This document shows, piece by piece, positions 1 to 12,029 of a stretch of 64,000 nt of DNA. Both the position numbers and the translations under genes were made by a program. This stretch comes from Sternotherus odoratus (Eukaryota > Chordata > Testudines > Kinosternidae). A model generated the notes under the pieces. The model was given only the letters and a program-made list of their open reading frames with translations, ran no database searches and was not told the origin of the DNA. Numbering within the stretch: the first letter of the stretch is position 1; every line of letters starts with the position of its first letter. The stretch lies in contig JAVMKO010000005.1 in assembly GCA_032164245.1 (NCBI GenBank), positions 47,694,193-47,758,192 of the forward strand. Direction: 5' to 3'.

Positions 1-453
1 TTAGTCACAGGGAAGGGAGACACCCAATATATGTAGCTTTTCACCCAAATCTGAATAACCTTCCTGCATCATCGGGTATCGCTTAGGGCAATAATAACAA
101 TCTGCCGTCTATCATGCTGTTTACTAGAATGGTTCCCTTGCTGTGGTGAACTTAACTTTTTTTTCTCCCTGAGGATCGGTTTTTGGCCTATCAATCAACC
201 ACCAGCCAGGAAGATCAGATATTGCTCTTTTACTGGTCCCTGCCCTTTGACCTGCTCAACTTAGGTGGCCCTACCCGGCATTTAAAATCTCCCATTGCCA
301 TAGCTCTCAAGGTCATTGGGGGACACAGCCCTTCTCACCTCATCCGGGTGCAGCTCCTAGGGAATGTTTTCACCCAAAGCCAAATATTTACTCAGTGTAG
401 CATGATGACAATGTTGCAGTATTTTACATTGTGGTGTCTGCTTTCCTCCACAG

Positions 454-572
454 GCCTTGCAAGTCAATGAATTTAGAGATCTTTACTTCTGTGGTGAGAA
501 CCCTCAGAATATCACCACATCCCGCGGTGTTGCGGCTGATTGCTCCCCAAACGCTGCACAATTTGGAGAAAC
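454..572 (+). pseudogene. Duplicated ABCG2-like coding exon 15 (left arm)
   Basis: This 119-nt exon has AG acceptor (cacag) and GT donor (gtaagt) sites and the same frame as the minus-strand exon at 24777-24895. It encodes the start of the large extracellular loop, including the NIT glycosylation sequon. One visible coding change converts the Ala after the sequon (GCA) to Thr (ACA). The remaining exons, if duplicated, would lie left of the window, so I cannot say whether this belongs to a complete second gene or to a gene fragment. Confidence 0.85.
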
Positions 573-1189
573 GTAAGTCTCTGGCTCACAATGGTCCTTG
601 GGCCTTAGTGGGAATGAATTTCCTGAGGGTAGTTTCCACAGCCATTAGTTTGGGATCACAATACTGCTCCTGAAAGTAGCTGCCCATCAGCCAGCTTTCT
701 CAAGGAAGCGTCGGAGGGCATCCACCTCTGCACATTTTGGGGGGCTTATTTGAGACTGAGCAATTTTAGCAACTATAATTCAGGGGGAACTGTAGACTCC
801 TGGCCTGGCACCCCAGCCTAGGAAGGACGAACAACAACACATCCAAACAGACTTTGCCTATCTGGAATTTAGTTCTGGTAGCCTGCCATGGCTTATCTTC
901 ATACAGGATATTTTTTTTAAAAAATCCTAACATTTCCCCCAGAATGGGGGTACATCCACAACAACAGGGAGGCTGTGGTGTTGTCACCAGAGGTTAAAGG
1001 GTGCCCATCTGAGATGGTCTAGGAAGAATGAAATCATCCCTGGCATGATGCAGAAGAACAGGCTATATGACCTCATGGTAGGACACTTTAACCCAAATGA
1101 GTCAGAGTATAAAAAGATATGGTACCAGCCTTAACTGTTTTGACCCTGGATACGGTGAGATGTGATGGTTAAAGGGTCACTGTGCTGAC

Positions 1190-1400
1190 ACATTAGGTAT
1201 TGCTGGTATGTTGAAGCCATTAAAGAAGGCAAAGTGGTCTAGAGGATAGGAAAAGTGGGAGTCAGAAGACCTGGGACTGTATCCCAGCTCTGCTACTGAC
1301 CCATTGTCTGACTTTGGATAAGCCTCAGTGTCTCTGGGGAGAAAATGTCTCTGCAGAACAGAAATACCAGTAGCCACCTTTGTAAAGCACTTGGAGATCT
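1190..1400 (+). repeat. MIR/AmnSINE-like ancient SINE
   Basis: The stretch carries the typical MIR-type core: a line of text on a tested, not-yet-resolved 'agacctggg', 'agctctgctactgac' and 'taaagcacttggagat' order. The mirror copy lies at about 23950-24160, so the insertion predates the inverted duplication. Confidence 0.55.
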
Positions 1401-1453
1401 CTGCAGAACGTGCTAAGTGTCACTATTAACGTCTGTCCCATGTTCCCCTGCAG

Positions 1454-1601
1454 ATGTTATGGAGAAACATATCTGTGCAGCCAAGGGATTGCATTGACCA
1501 ACTGGGCCATGTGGGAAAACATAGTGGCTCTAGGCTGCCTGACTGCCATCTTCCTCCTGATAGCCTATGGGAAACTCCGATTCATGAAGAAGTTCACCTA
1601 G
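1454..1601 (+). pseudogene. Duplicated ABCG2-like terminal exon 16 (left arm)
   Basis: This 148-nt terminal exon follows a cctgcag acceptor and ends in TAG. It encodes the last extracellular cysteines, the final transmembrane helix and the tail KKFT. Its translation matches the minus-strand exon at 23751-23898, and about 300 nt around it look identical between arms. Intact as an exon; completeness of the gene cannot be judged from here. Confidence 0.85.
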
Positions 1602-3529
1602 CCTCACCCATCACTTTACTCTGTGACTTACCTCAGGGCTTGGAATTGCAAAGTTTGTCAGGCCCGTGCTCATTGAAGACCAGTGAAAGATTCAGTGGGC
1701 ATTGGCTCGAGCCCGATGTGCAAAATGTGACCATTTGTCAAGCACAAGAAATATCTATTATGTGATCATATGAGTAACATGTTTTACCTTGTCTATAATT
1801 GCTGGCTATTCTATTTGTAAGGAATTGTTAGAATATCATGTTCTCTTACACACTTCTGTAAAAGTGTACTCTATTGATATCATTTCATTAGTCTACAGCC
1901 TCTCAGGAAAACATATTCAAACATATCAATATGAACCAGATTTCATTTTGGCAATCACCTTTACTCTGCCTATCATTGGTATACAATGACTGTTTTTCTG
2001 CACTGGTATCGGGTTTTTACTAGTGCCAATTGGATCACAAAAGAGGCCTGTTTTATGGGGCGCTTCAAGGTTTAAAACTCAAAAAACATTTTGAATTGCC
2101 TTGCAACCTGGGCATGGTGCAGATTTTGTCTCTTGTAGAACCATAACATCAGAAGTTTTCCCCATACCAAAATCAGCTCTTCTCCCACAAGGTAAAGAAG
2201 AAAGATCAGCTATGTAGGACCTGCCAAACACGAACAGGCTCATGGTCCACTAGTGTGGTCTTTCTTGAGCTGTGGGTCTCAACCTCATAGGGGTGCAGAG
2301 TGGGCTGTGGAATTTAACATTGTAGAATTGGAATATTTCAACAACAAACAAATGTTTAGCCTAATTCTCTAAATATAGTGAATGGCTGCAATGCATAAGT
2401 CACGTACACCAAAGGTTACGATAGAAGCACTGAAGATTTTGCAGTTATTTCTTATTCTGAGTATAGGGAAAGAGTGCAAAATCTGATACCTCTGTGCAAT
2501 ACGCTGGTAAATGTTTATTTTTATAGAGGGAACCAGTGTCTCCGTGTGTAGCTTCATGCAGTCTTAGCTTAGGTTAACTCTTCTCAAGTGAGCCTAGCTC
2601 CAATGGAGCAGACACCCTGCCAAACAACACTTGAGCAGCACAGAGTGATTAGGTTAGCAACACAGAGAACCTGCATTACTACCTCCACTGCAGCAGCAGT
2701 GGAGCTTCAACCTCCCCCAACACCCACCCCCACCCCCCGAAGGGCCAAGCTAGCTTGAGTATAAAGTACCACTTCACTTGACCTAGAGACTTTCGTGTGT
2801 AGGTCTGACTCAGGTTCAAGGCAACACTGGAGTTACAGATCGAGCTAGTGCTGCAGCAAAGACAACCCTTTGTGTCCTAAAGATAAACACGTGCTAGTCA
2901 TATGTGGCAGGCAGAGAGCACTTGTCAAGATCACAGTTGAACCCAATGGGGAACTAGCCATGCTACCACCACAAAACACGAATGCTTCTGAATGCTTCTG
3001 TTTTTCACTATCAGATAAGGAAGGGCCCTTGCTAGATCTGAAAACACAATTCCTGGCTTTTCATTTCCTCAGCAGCTTTGAATTCTTGGTATAAATATTG
3101 GTGTTTACTAAATTTGTTTAAATAACTAAAACAATGTTGTCTAATATTTAGAATTGTTTGTGATTAGTGAAGAAGTCTTATTTTTAAAGTAATTATTAAA
3201 GCATTTTAAAATGTGGTGTTTGCTGGAAAAAGACACTTTTTGGTATTAATTAACCCATTAATCGCTATATATATTACTCTCTGGTCTCAACTGAGAACAG
3301 CCATTGGGCTAGGTCCTGTACAGAGGTATTAACAAAGTCTCAATAGCCAGGTAGAAAAAGGGCAGCAGAGCCGTAGTGCTGGTTATAACACCACCAAGTG
3401 TCACATCAACTCCCACTCCATCTAAGCTGGGCATTAGAGCACCCCAGGCTCTGTTGCCACCAGCATGAGGTGGATCTGTCTTCAAGGTGAGACCCATGGA
3501 AATAAAGCTTTTCTGTCATTTTAAAATGA

Positions 3530-4330
3530 CCTGCGCGGCTCCTGAGTCTCCTGGAAAAGAGCCTGATTGACAGCGCTGGAGCCGGAGCCCTGGCCACAGG
3601 CTATGGGCGGAAGGGCTGCGTTCACACTGGGCTACCCCGGTGCACAGGGCCCGCCTCAGAGCGAGAGAGGGTCGGCTGCTCTGCCAAGGCTGCCAGCAAA
3701 GGGCGAGTGGGCGGGGGGGGGGGGGGGGAGAGTCGCGCGGTCAGCAGCAGCCGGGATGAAGGTGCCCGGCCTGCCCCGCCCCCCCCCCCGTGGGAGACTG
3801 GCCTCCCGCCACTGCTCTTCCGCCCAGAGTGCCACCCACGTGCGCAGGGGGACATGTGACAGCCGTGTCTCTGCGCAAGCGCTATGCTCCCGCGTCTGCG
3901 CAGTAGGGAGCAGGGGGTGGGGCCGCGCTCAGCAAGTTCAGGGGAACGCGGAAGTGGTCGGGTTTTGGCTGCTGGAGGGGGGCCTGTCGCCATGGCAACT
4001 GCCGCCGCTGCCGAGGGTCCACTGGAGGCCCGGGTACAAGTAGCCAAACGTAAGGGAGAGGCCGGGGGGAGCCTGAGACCCCGCCCCAAGCTGGGGGCCG
4101 TGAGCTCCCCCCCCCCGAGTGCCGCGCTGCTAATGTGCCCCCATCTCCCACGGGGGCCCGGGGCCCAGCTGGTCTCTGGCTCCTGAGCGGAGCCCCTGGT
4201 AGGCTGGTGCTGTTGCCTTAGGAGGGGTCTCAGGGGTTCGGCCTCGCCCCAGAAGATCACATCGAGTTGGGGTCCGGTCCCTCTGCGTCACCCAGGCTAC
4301 GGGAGGGACCGGGGCTCCCATCCCAACGGG
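3530..4330. promoter_or_regulatory. CpG island, left copy of BLOC1S2 promoter
   Basis: GC-rich, CpG-dense stretch surrounding BLOC1S2 exon 1 (ATG at 3992), with homopolymer runs of G (about 3715-3728) and C (about 3779-3788). No TATA box is seen near the start, as usual for housekeeping CpG promoters. The long ORFs on both strands here follow from the base composition. Confidence 0.7.
3992..4049 (+). pseudogene. BLOC1S2: BLOC1S2 exon 1, truncated left copy
   Basis: 58-nt coding part of exon 1 starting MATAAAAEGP and ending at an AAAC|gtaag donor. It differs from the right copy by at least one residue (Leu versus Gln after EGP). It belongs to a gene copy that cannot make BLOC1S2, because exon 2 is frameshifted and exon 3 lies beyond the duplication breakpoint. 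Confidence 0.85.
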
Positions 4331-4557
4331 ACCCGCACTTGTCCACTGGCCTTAGTGACCGGGAACAGGGCACCCCCAGCGCGCTCAGTTCACACATCAC
4401 CTGTTGGCAGGTGTGAGCCAACCGGGTGACCTCGCTCTGTGGCCAAAAGACTGGGACCTCCATCCCCTAACCAAGCAGGGGTTGTTTCAACGGAGATGGG
4501 CTGCGGTGCTGGCTTGACTGATTGTCCTTCACTAGGCTGAGTTACTTTTATTCCCAC

Positions 4558-4670
4558 TAGGGTGACCAGATGTCCTGGTTTTATAGGGACAGTCCTATTT
4601 TTGGATCTTTTTCTTATATAGGCTCCCACCCTCTGTCCCGATTTTTCACATTTGATGTCTGGTTACCCTA
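4558..4670. mobile_element. Short hAT-type MITE (left arm)
   Basis: Terminal inverted repeats read tagggtgaccaga at the left and tctggttaccct(a) at the right. The flanks attcccac and attccccac look like a decayed 8-bp target duplication. The same family gives the longer element at 42710-43407, and the mirror copy is at 20688-20798. Confidence 0.8.
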
Positions 4671-4930
4671 TTCCCCACACACTGCAATGTCATACATAAC
4701 GTTAACCCTTCCCGAAGTGGGTGATGGCACCAGTCTTTTGTCATGGGCTGCTGGTTTATTTCTCTCTGTGTCTCATGTGTGACTTGCTACAGCCTTTATT
4801 TGGCAAATATTCCTTGCTTACAGTGACACTGAAATGAGTCATGGAGCCTCAAGAGGGAGAGGAAAATGTCTTCACTTAGCTGGGCAGCATATGGGTTTTT
4901 GTCATGAAAAGCTTTTCCAGGCTAATAAGA

Positions 4931-5035
4931 CTATCACAAAAAGAACGAGGAGTACTTGTGTCACCTTAGAGACTAACCAATTTATTTGGGCATAAGCTTT
5001 GGTGGGCTAGAACCCACTTCATCAGACCATCGTAG
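4931..5035 (-). repeat. Dispersed retroposon 3' fragment (left arm)
   Basis: Contains the phrases aggagtacttgtg, caccttagagactaac and catcagac, a combination very common in turtle genomes. A related fragment lies at 45137-45205 and the mirror is about 20318-20425. I do not assign a family name. Confidence 0.5.
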
Positions 5036-5809
5036 TTCTTCGCAGAAGGAATGGGTGCTTACTAACCACTTATATGGCAGGCAAATTATCATCACACTAT
5101 TCCATACAGAGAATAAGTCTGGTTCCCTGCTCCAAAATGCATATTGCCTATGGGCTTGATCCTGCAATATGTCAAGCTCTCCAGGAGTTGCTAAGTAAGT
5201 GCCCTCAACCCCTAAGTAAGTCAGTTGGGGATATGGGTGCTTGTGCATATCTCAGGATCAAGCCATGTAAAGAAAATACAAGCAAATACAGAGCAGAAGT
5301 GAACTGCTCAGATGAAGCAGAGGAGAGATTATTTGTGGGTGGAACAGGAGGAATGTTACAAAGGGATTTGAGGGGAAGAGTTTAATGGACAGGACTAGGG
5401 GACTGTTGCAGCACTTTCTGAAAGGGACATAGAGAACAGGTCTCAATCAGTGATCACAGATAGAAAAAAATGACAGTAGGCACAACCAATAGAAATGATC
5501 AGACTGAAAGAGCTTTCCTGAAATCATTGTCTTCACATCATCTAATCTTTGCCAAGGTTAATTTTTGTCTTTGTAACTGGAGAGGCCTATTTCTGAAATA
5601 GATAAAATATTTATTGATTTAAAATCAAGCTGTTAAATCAACTTTATGCTATTTCACAGATAACTCTGTGGTTTAGTTGTTTATTAATCTAAAAAGTATA
5701 CCCAGTGTTGAAAATAACTGTAACGAAAAGATCTGTGCTGTTTTTAGTATCTTGTGTGTATTTGACTAATTTTCCCTTACCTCTGTACTGTTCATTTATA
5801 ACTGATTAG

Positions 5810-5927
5810 AGGATCCTGCTGTGGAGACAGCGGAGGAAGCTAAGGAACCAGCAGAAGCAGATACCAATGAGCTTTGTAAGGACATATTTCAACAAAATGG
5901 CCACTTACTTAACAGGTGAACTGACAG
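5810..5927 (+). pseudogene. BLOC1S2: BLOC1S2 exon 2, frameshifted left copy
   Basis: This exon aligns with right-arm exon 2 (19434-19550) and has intact splice sites, but is 118 nt instead of 117. An extra base near 5885-5890 (gacatatttcaac here, gacatgttcaac in the right arm) shifts the frame and leads to an early TGA. Downstream of the indel the original frame would read YLTGELT, with Thr as in human BLOC1S2, whereas the right copy has Pro there. So each copy has kept or lost different ancestral bases. Confidence 0.85.
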
Positions 5928-6008
5928 GTAAGGCAAACTGTGAAATTAACAAACCTGGGTAGCATGGAGATAAACTGTTTAAAAAAAGAAATATGCTGTG
6001 TCTTATTT

Positions 6009-6980
6009 TAGGGCTTGTCTACACAGGAATAATCTGAATTAATTAAAGGTGTAAATTAAAAGTGGATTAGTTAAACTGCATTCAGCCCCTGCCTGTGCAG
6101 AATTAAACTGGCTTTAATATAATTTAAAGGTCTTGTGTACACAAGCTTAGGTGTGAATCCACCTGGAACTAGCCTGCCCCAGTCTAACTGTCCACATGCA
6201 TCCTGCTGATGCGCATTAATAGTTCATCAATGTGCTTAGAGCTAGTCCCATTTCAAAGAGGATGAGCTCAAAGTGCTCTAGCGAACTGTTAACTCATGTC
6301 AGCCGTCAGTGGGGTCACGCAGGCAGTTAGATGGCTGCCACTTGGATCATGTGTTGAGATAGAACATCAGTGCATCTGAATGTAAAGCTAAAGAGAACCC
6401 CAGATTGATGTAACTTTTTATCTTTCAAAAAGTTTTTAGTGTGGAACTGAATTAAATTAACTATTTCTTCTTCTTGTCTGTACGGACACTTAATTTATGG
6501 CAAGGTGTGGTGCAAATCTATTTCGCCTGCCATGCATTAAGTGCCTACATAGACACTGCTGCCATGTGCTAAAAGTTCCCTAGTGTGCTTTAATCTATTC
6601 CCTCACTCTGTAAGCATCAACACTAAAATGTGCTTTAATCTATTCCCTAACTCTGTAAGATCCCACTGATGTAACTCACCCACTTCACCCGCTTAATAAC
6701 TCCATCTCCGTGAGAGGCGTAGCACTTAGGGTGATGTAGTTAGATTGACACAGTGTCAGTGTAGACACTGCATTGCTTACATGGACTGTTGCTGCCTTTC
6801 AGAAGCTATCCCACCATGCCCCATGCTGATAGTCAACTTGGTACAAGCGCTCCTGGTGAGGACGCGCACTGCCAACACAAGGAGCATAATGTGGACATGC
6901 AAAAGCGATTTAATTACTGCGGTGGCTGTATGTCGACATAACTTAGGTTCAGTTAATATTGTAGTGTAGATGTGCCCTAA
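6009..6980. mobile_element. hAT-like nonautonomous element(s), left arm
   Basis: Starts ttagggcttgtctacac and ends gtgtagatgtgccctaa, which are imperfect terminal inverted repeats of the common reptile MITE type. Internal stretches such as gtctgtacggacac suggest a nested or composite element. The mirror lies at 18374-19353. Confidence 0.6.
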
Positions 6981-8004
6981 GTGTTCACATAGACAAGTCC
7001 CCAGTCAAGGGAACAGACGTAGAGCAAGAGGGACCTGTCAACATGCTGCATCTTCATGACTGGACCAAAGCTGACTTTGGAACTGAGCTGGGCTGCTGTT
7101 CTCCTTGACAAGTATAACTCGCCTCCATTGGTGGGGGAAGTAAAGGCCATTTAATGGAACCACAGTTGTCCCCTTTAAGAACAGCAGGAAGCTGCAGCAA
7201 AGTCTACCTGGGAAAGCTCCTGCAGGGAAGATTGAAATCAAGGAAGTCACCCCAACTAGGAATAGCCTGCGAAGGCAGGAGAAAGACCCTGACACCAGGG
7301 GAGTTTGGAAGTCAAAGCTAGAGGGCTGAGCTCCAGCCAGGTAAAACCTGAGAGTGGTCACTGAATGAGCTCCAGGAAAGAGGGCTGGGGATTCCCTAGC
7401 TAAGAGGAAGAGAGACACTGAGCTGGGATTGGGGGCTGGAGTGCCAGTTTGTACCAAGAGGACTGAATAAATTGGACTCAAGAAGGGGAGTGCTTACGTT
7501 ACCCTTGGACTAGGGGTGTGGAGTTTATTTAAGAAGCCCCCTAAAGCAGAAGTGATGGAGACAGGTGCCATGAAATGATCTTTGACCACGAGGAGGTGCT
7601 CGGTTGGCGGCTCACCCTGTTTAAAAAAAATCTCTACAGCTGCTCCATGTTACTGAATGGAGCAAGTATTGTGTGTGTGTGGCAGACAACATCCCATGAA
7701 GCGTGCTGAAATGTGTTACTGTTCTCATTAGCTGCAGCTGAGGGAATAGAAATGACTGGTTCTGGGTGTTGGCTCTGTAGTACCAGCAACTTGATGTAAA
7801 TTGCATTTGTGCTAAAGTTGGTAAGCCACAAATAGCCTGTTGGTAGGTTGTTGGCAAGCCACCCGTTTTGTCCAAAGTCCATCACATTAGCAGTCTTTGA
7901 CAGAACTTCTGTCATTTCATACTGCCTGAGACCCTGACTCAGCAAGGCACTTAAACACCTCTGTCTGTCTTAGGGACTTATCTGGCCCCACATTCCTGTA
8001 GTAT

Positions 8005-8210
8005 CTGAGCACCTCACTATTTTTTTGTATTTATCCTCCCAGGACCCATGTGAGGTCGGGTAGCTATTATCCCCATTTTGCAACTGGGGAATTGAAACAG
8101 AGCAACACTACATGACTTGCCTAATGTCATACAGGAAGTTCATGACAGAGCAGGGACCCTGATCCCCTCAGTCCTAGGCTAATGCTCTAACTACTGGACC
8201 ATCCTTCCTT
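8005..8210 (-). repeat. MIR-like ancient SINE (left arm)
   Basis: Carries a reverse-oriented MIR-type core (tgacttgcctaatgtcatac and ctctaactactggaccatcc). The mirror copy is at about 17145-17345, so the insertion is older than the duplication. Confidence 0.55.
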
Positions 8211-8814
8211 TTTAATGGTGGTCTGTTGATCAAAGCCAGTATGCAAACTGACCGAGGGAAGCTTAACACAGAAGTCTTACCTCTTACATTTTTTCAGCTT
8301 CATGTTCCTTATTCTTTTTCTCTACAAAAATGCAAAACCAAAACCAGTGTAATGAACTGGCTGGTGTCTTAAGCCCTGATCCTGCAGGCTGTTGCATTCA
8401 GGCAGACCACCATGCCTGTATGAAGCCCCATTGACTTCTGTGTGGGCATAAAGTCCCTGCACGCAGATCAGCTTTCAGGATCAAGGCCTTTAGCTTTGTA
8501 AATTGAAATGTTTGTCTGCCAGAATGATAGATATTGTAGAAATGTATAAAATAAGTCCATGGTTTTTACTGAATATGCTACATATTTATTCTTGAGTCCA
8601 TCTGACGTTCCAATCCACAACATATGATCCCCTTGTTTTTAGGGAGCATCTTGCTAAGAGTCATATTATTGAATGAGATATTCTCAGCTATGTTGAGTCG
8701 TCACCTTGAACTCTTCGGCTCTGAACAGTACGCACGTAGATTCCAAATTCTGCAAGTTGTTTTTACTTGTAATAGTCATGCCATTACAAAATTTCATTTT
8801 GAATAATGAGCCTG

Positions 8815-9812
8815 TGGTTTGGTCTGGGGGGGGAGGTGTTGGGGTGGGTGCCCAGACCAAACCCGACACCCCCCCAGCTCACTTACCCCCCGACCAAACC
8901 CAACACCGCCACCTCACCCCCCCACCAACTGCAACACCCCCTGACCGAACCAGACACCCCCCGGCTCACTTACCCCCCGACCAATCCCGACACCCCCACC
9001 TCACCCCCCCAAGCAAACCCAACACCCCCACCTCACCTCCCCACCAACCGCAACACCCCCTGACCAACCCCAACACCCACCCCTCACCCCTCACCCACCC
9101 CTACACCTTCCCCCCCCCCCCCCCCGACCAAACCCGACACCCCCCGGCTCACTTACCCCCGACCGAACCCGACACCCCTACCTCATCCCCCCAAGCAAAC
9201 CCAACACCCCCACCTCACCCCCCCACCAACTGCAACACCCCCTGACCAACCGCAACACCCACACCTCACCCCTCACTCATCCCGACACCTTCTCACCCCC
9301 CCCAGACCAAACCCGACACCCCCCGGCTCACTTACCCCCTGACCGAACCCGACACCCCTACCTCATCCCCCCAAGCAAACCCGACACCCCCACCTCACCC
9401 CCCCACCAACCGCAAAACCCCCTGACCAACCCCAACACCCACACCTCACCCCTCACCCACCCCGACAACTTCCCACCCCCCCAGACCAAACCCGACACCC
9501 CCCCGGCTCACGGTGCACTGTGTAGCACACAGATTATTAAATACACTGTTCGGTCGGGGGGTGAGGTGGGGGTGTCGGGTTTGCTCAGGGGGTGAGGTGG
9601 GGGTGTTGGGTTTGGTCGGGGGGTCAGGTGGGGTTGTCGGGTTTGGTCGGGGGGTAAGTGAGCCGGGGGGTGTTGGGGTTGGTCAGGGGTGTGGGAAGGT
9701 GTCGGGGTGGGTGAGGGGTGAGGTGTGGGTGTTGGGGTTGGTGAGGGGGTGTCAGCTGTCTGCCCCCTCCCCACCTCCGACTGACCCGAGCAACGCCGGG
9801 CACTTATGCTAG
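8815..9812 (+). mobile_element. Helitron-like unit 1, 5'-truncated, minisatellite-filled
   Basis: The 3' end shows a hairpin (cccg-loop-cgggc) followed by cacttatgctagt, the hairpin plus CTAG(T) signature of Helitrons. The body is a C-rich minisatellite (8850-9510), then a junction (gtgcactgtgtagcacac at 9512), then a G-rich inverted version (9555-9760). It corresponds to the 3' part of unit 3 (12640-13732). The 5' TC end is missing. Long Pro/Thr-rich ORFs here come from repeat composition. Confidence 0.7.
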
Positions 9813-10277
9813 TACTTAATAAACAAGTGTGGTGTGGTATGTTTTTTATTAACCCACAGTGATTAATACCTGGGGAAGCAACCAGCTGTACATATCCCGA
9901 TCGGTCATAGGCATCGACTCTGGATGCTCTGGGCCTGGAGCACCAACAGAGGAAAAACCGGTGGGTGCAGAACACCCATCAGCTCCCTGCTCCAGCTCAC
10001 CTTTGCCTCCTCCCCTGAGCATACTGCCAGGTCCTGCTTCTCCCCCCTCCCTCCCAGTGCTTGTGGCACAAAATGGCTGTTATGCACAGGTAGGAGGGAA
10101 TGTGGCATGCTCAGCAGAGGAGGTGGGACTATGGCAGGGATTTGGGGACAGGGTTTAGTAGGGGAAGAGGTGGAGGTGGACAAAGGCTGAGGGGCACAAG
10201 CACCCACTCACACTGGGGGAAGTTGGTGCTTCTGCTATCCGTATTCTAGAAGGCAGTCAATTTTGACATTACCCTGA
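9813..10277. other. Spacer stretch with no recognised feature
   Basis: Between the end of Helitron-like unit 1 and the dispersed repeat there are about 460 bases of ordinary sequence. I see no splice-flanked coding exon, and specifically nothing resembling BLOC1S2 exons 4-5 on the minus strand. Confidence 0.5.
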
Positions 10278-10555
10278 GACACATTTTACTCTGTATAAAA
10301 CTTGATTTGCAATTGTGGATCACATTGGGAGTTGGGTGTCTGAGTGCTGGAGACAGGAATACCTGCTGAGTGGCTTTCAGTTGAAGCCTGCAGCTTTGGG
10401 GACATGGACCAAATCTGGGTTTGTGTTGCAGCAGGCTGGCATGTCTGGCTCAGGAAGGCAGGGTTCTGGAGTCCCAAGCCATCAAGGAAAATGGGCTCAG
10501 AGGTAGTGTCAGCAGATCAGGTGACAGTCCCAAGGGGCTCTCTGACCAAACCAGT
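10278..10555 (+). repeat. Dispersed LTR-like repeat fragment
   Basis: Shares an ordered series of phrases with 56905-57135: tggagacagg, cctgcagctt, tctgtgttt or tttgtgttg, agcaggct, agtcccaagc. The copy at 56.2-57.1 kb is longer and looks like an LTR, so this is probably its 3' portion. Confidence 0.6.
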
Positions 10556-10689
10556 CAAAGATATCATGTCTTATTTATCCATTTTAGATTCAACATTGTT
10601 TGCTTTTTTTTTTTTTTTGACTGTCTCTGAATGTTGAGTGGATATTTTGACAACTATCCATAATCATGAAGATCTTTGAGAGGTAACAG

Positions 10690-11150
10690 CTAATTTAGAC
10701 CCATCATTTTATAAGTATAGTTGGGATTATCTTCTACTGTGTGTTTTTGCATTTAGCAATACTGAATTTCAGCTGCCATTTTGTTACCCAGTTTTGAGCA
10801 ATCCTTTTGTAGCATGTCACATTCTGCCTGGCATTTAATTTAGTATCTGCAAATTTTGTCACTTTGCTGTTTACCCCTTTTTCCAGATCATTTATGAATA
10901 TATTGAATAGGACTGTACAGACTCCTAGGGCCTCCCACCATTTACCTCTCCTTTCTGAAAACTGACCATTTATTCCTAGCCTTTGTTTCCTATCTTTTAA
11001 CCAGTTACTAATCCATGAGAGAACCTTCCCTCTTACCCCAAAACAGCTTACTTTAGTTAAGAGCCATTGGTGAGGGACCTTGTCAAAAGCTTTCTGAAAA
11101 CCTAAGTATACATATCCACTGGATCCCTATTGTCCACAAGCTTTGTAGGG
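10690..11150 (-). mobile_element. CR1-like LINE reverse-transcriptase fragment
   Basis: Translated on the minus strand, the stretch reads the RT landmarks FQKAFDKVPH (near 11070-11100), WISNWLKDRKQ and NIFINDL in order. These fit the CR1 clade fingers/palm region. The frame is disturbed where the family's GPLLF motif is expected, so this is a dead 5'-truncated copy. Confidence 0.75.
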
Positions 11151-11340
11151 TGTGCACACTTATTTTTAAGCTTTCATTTACAGTGCTGCTATAAGGAATA
11201 ATTTTAGCTCTGCAAAGCTACAGCAAGCTTCCACTACTCCTCCGTCACAGTTCATCCACAAAACAACTTCTCTCTCAACCTGAAACACCTTCAGGGCAAA
11301 CTTCAGCATTAGATTCCTAATCTGAAAGCCTTTAAAAAAA

Positions 11341-11430
11341 AAAAAAAGAATATATATATCTATAGATATAGATATAGATATAGATATATCTATATATATA
11401 AAATATATCTATATCTATCTATCTATATAT
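11341..11430. repeat. A/T-rich microsatellite (tatc/tatag variants)
   Basis: A poly-A run is followed by imperfect tandem repeats of atatag and atct units, immediately upstream of the first complete Helitron-like unit. Confidence 0.9.
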
Positions 11431-12029
11431 AAAAGTCAAGTGGTGTATGTATGTATGTATATATGACCGCGAAATCCTCCCGCACCGTTTGAGCCAGAGA
11501 CTTGAAATTTGGTACAGTTAGGGGTCTTGGGGTCTAGATGCTGGTAAGGGTCGGAAAATTTTCGGATCTCACCTCTGACGCCCCCCAGGGGTGAAAGTCT
11601 TTCAGGGCCAATCACATCAGCTGGGCGGTTAGGTGGTGATGATGTCATAATACCCCCTCCAACAGACACCGCACTCGCTCAGCTCACCCCTCCCTCCTCC
11701 AATGGAACCCCGGAAATCCCTCAGTTCTCTGCCCCTCCGCCCTCCCAACGGAACCCCGGAATCCATCAGCTCTGTGCCCCCACCACCACCTGCGAAGGTC
11801 CCCGGAATCCCTCGGCTCTGCCCCCCCCCCCGTGACGGATCTGAGTTGGGTTTGGTGGGACGGTAAGTGAGGTGGGGGTGTTGGGTTTGCTTGGGGGGGT
11901 CATGTGGGGGTGTCGAGTTTGGTCGGGGGGTAAGTGAGCCGGGGGGTGTTGGGGTTGTTCAGGGGGTGTCAGCTGTCTGCCCCCTCCCCACCTCCAACTG
12001 ACCCGAGCAGCGCCGGGCACTTCTGCTAG
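11422..12029 (+). mobile_element. Helitron-like unit 2
   Basis: 608 bp from a TC start (tctatatataaaagtcaag) to a CTAG end. It holds a tgta microsatellite, a conserved head (gagccagagacttgaaattt; gccccccaggggtgaaagtc), a G-rich minisatellite body, and the 3' hairpin cgagcagcgccgggc before cttctgctag. No Rep/helicase coding sequence is present, so it is nonautonomous. Confidence 0.7.

Larger units (their letters stand above)
1..8758. repeat. Left arm of a large inverted duplication (palindrome)
   Basis: The reverse complement of this segment matches about 16597-25345 almost base for base. Matching landmarks include ABCG2-like exons 15 and 16, a CpG island, BLOC1S2 exons 1 and 2 and several transposon copies, all in mirrored order. 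Differences are scattered substitutions and small indels. Identity breaks near 8758, just after a shared stretch around 8700-8757 (mirror 16600-16665). The outer end is not visible because homology still holds at base 1. Confidence 0.95.

Noticed and set aside
3622..4260. Long ORFs on both strands in the CpG islands (also 21097-21856)
   Set aside because: GC-rich DNA has few stops. Only the BLOC1S2 exon 1 frame has splice-compatible ends and homology.
8706..9245. Pro/Thr-rich ORFs of up to 179 codons on the plus strand, and similar ones at 9508-9975, 12283-12855 and 14913-15446
   Set aside because: They arise from translating a C/G-rich minisatellite in Helitron-like units. The same composition gives open frames on both strands, with no splice sites or conserved motif.
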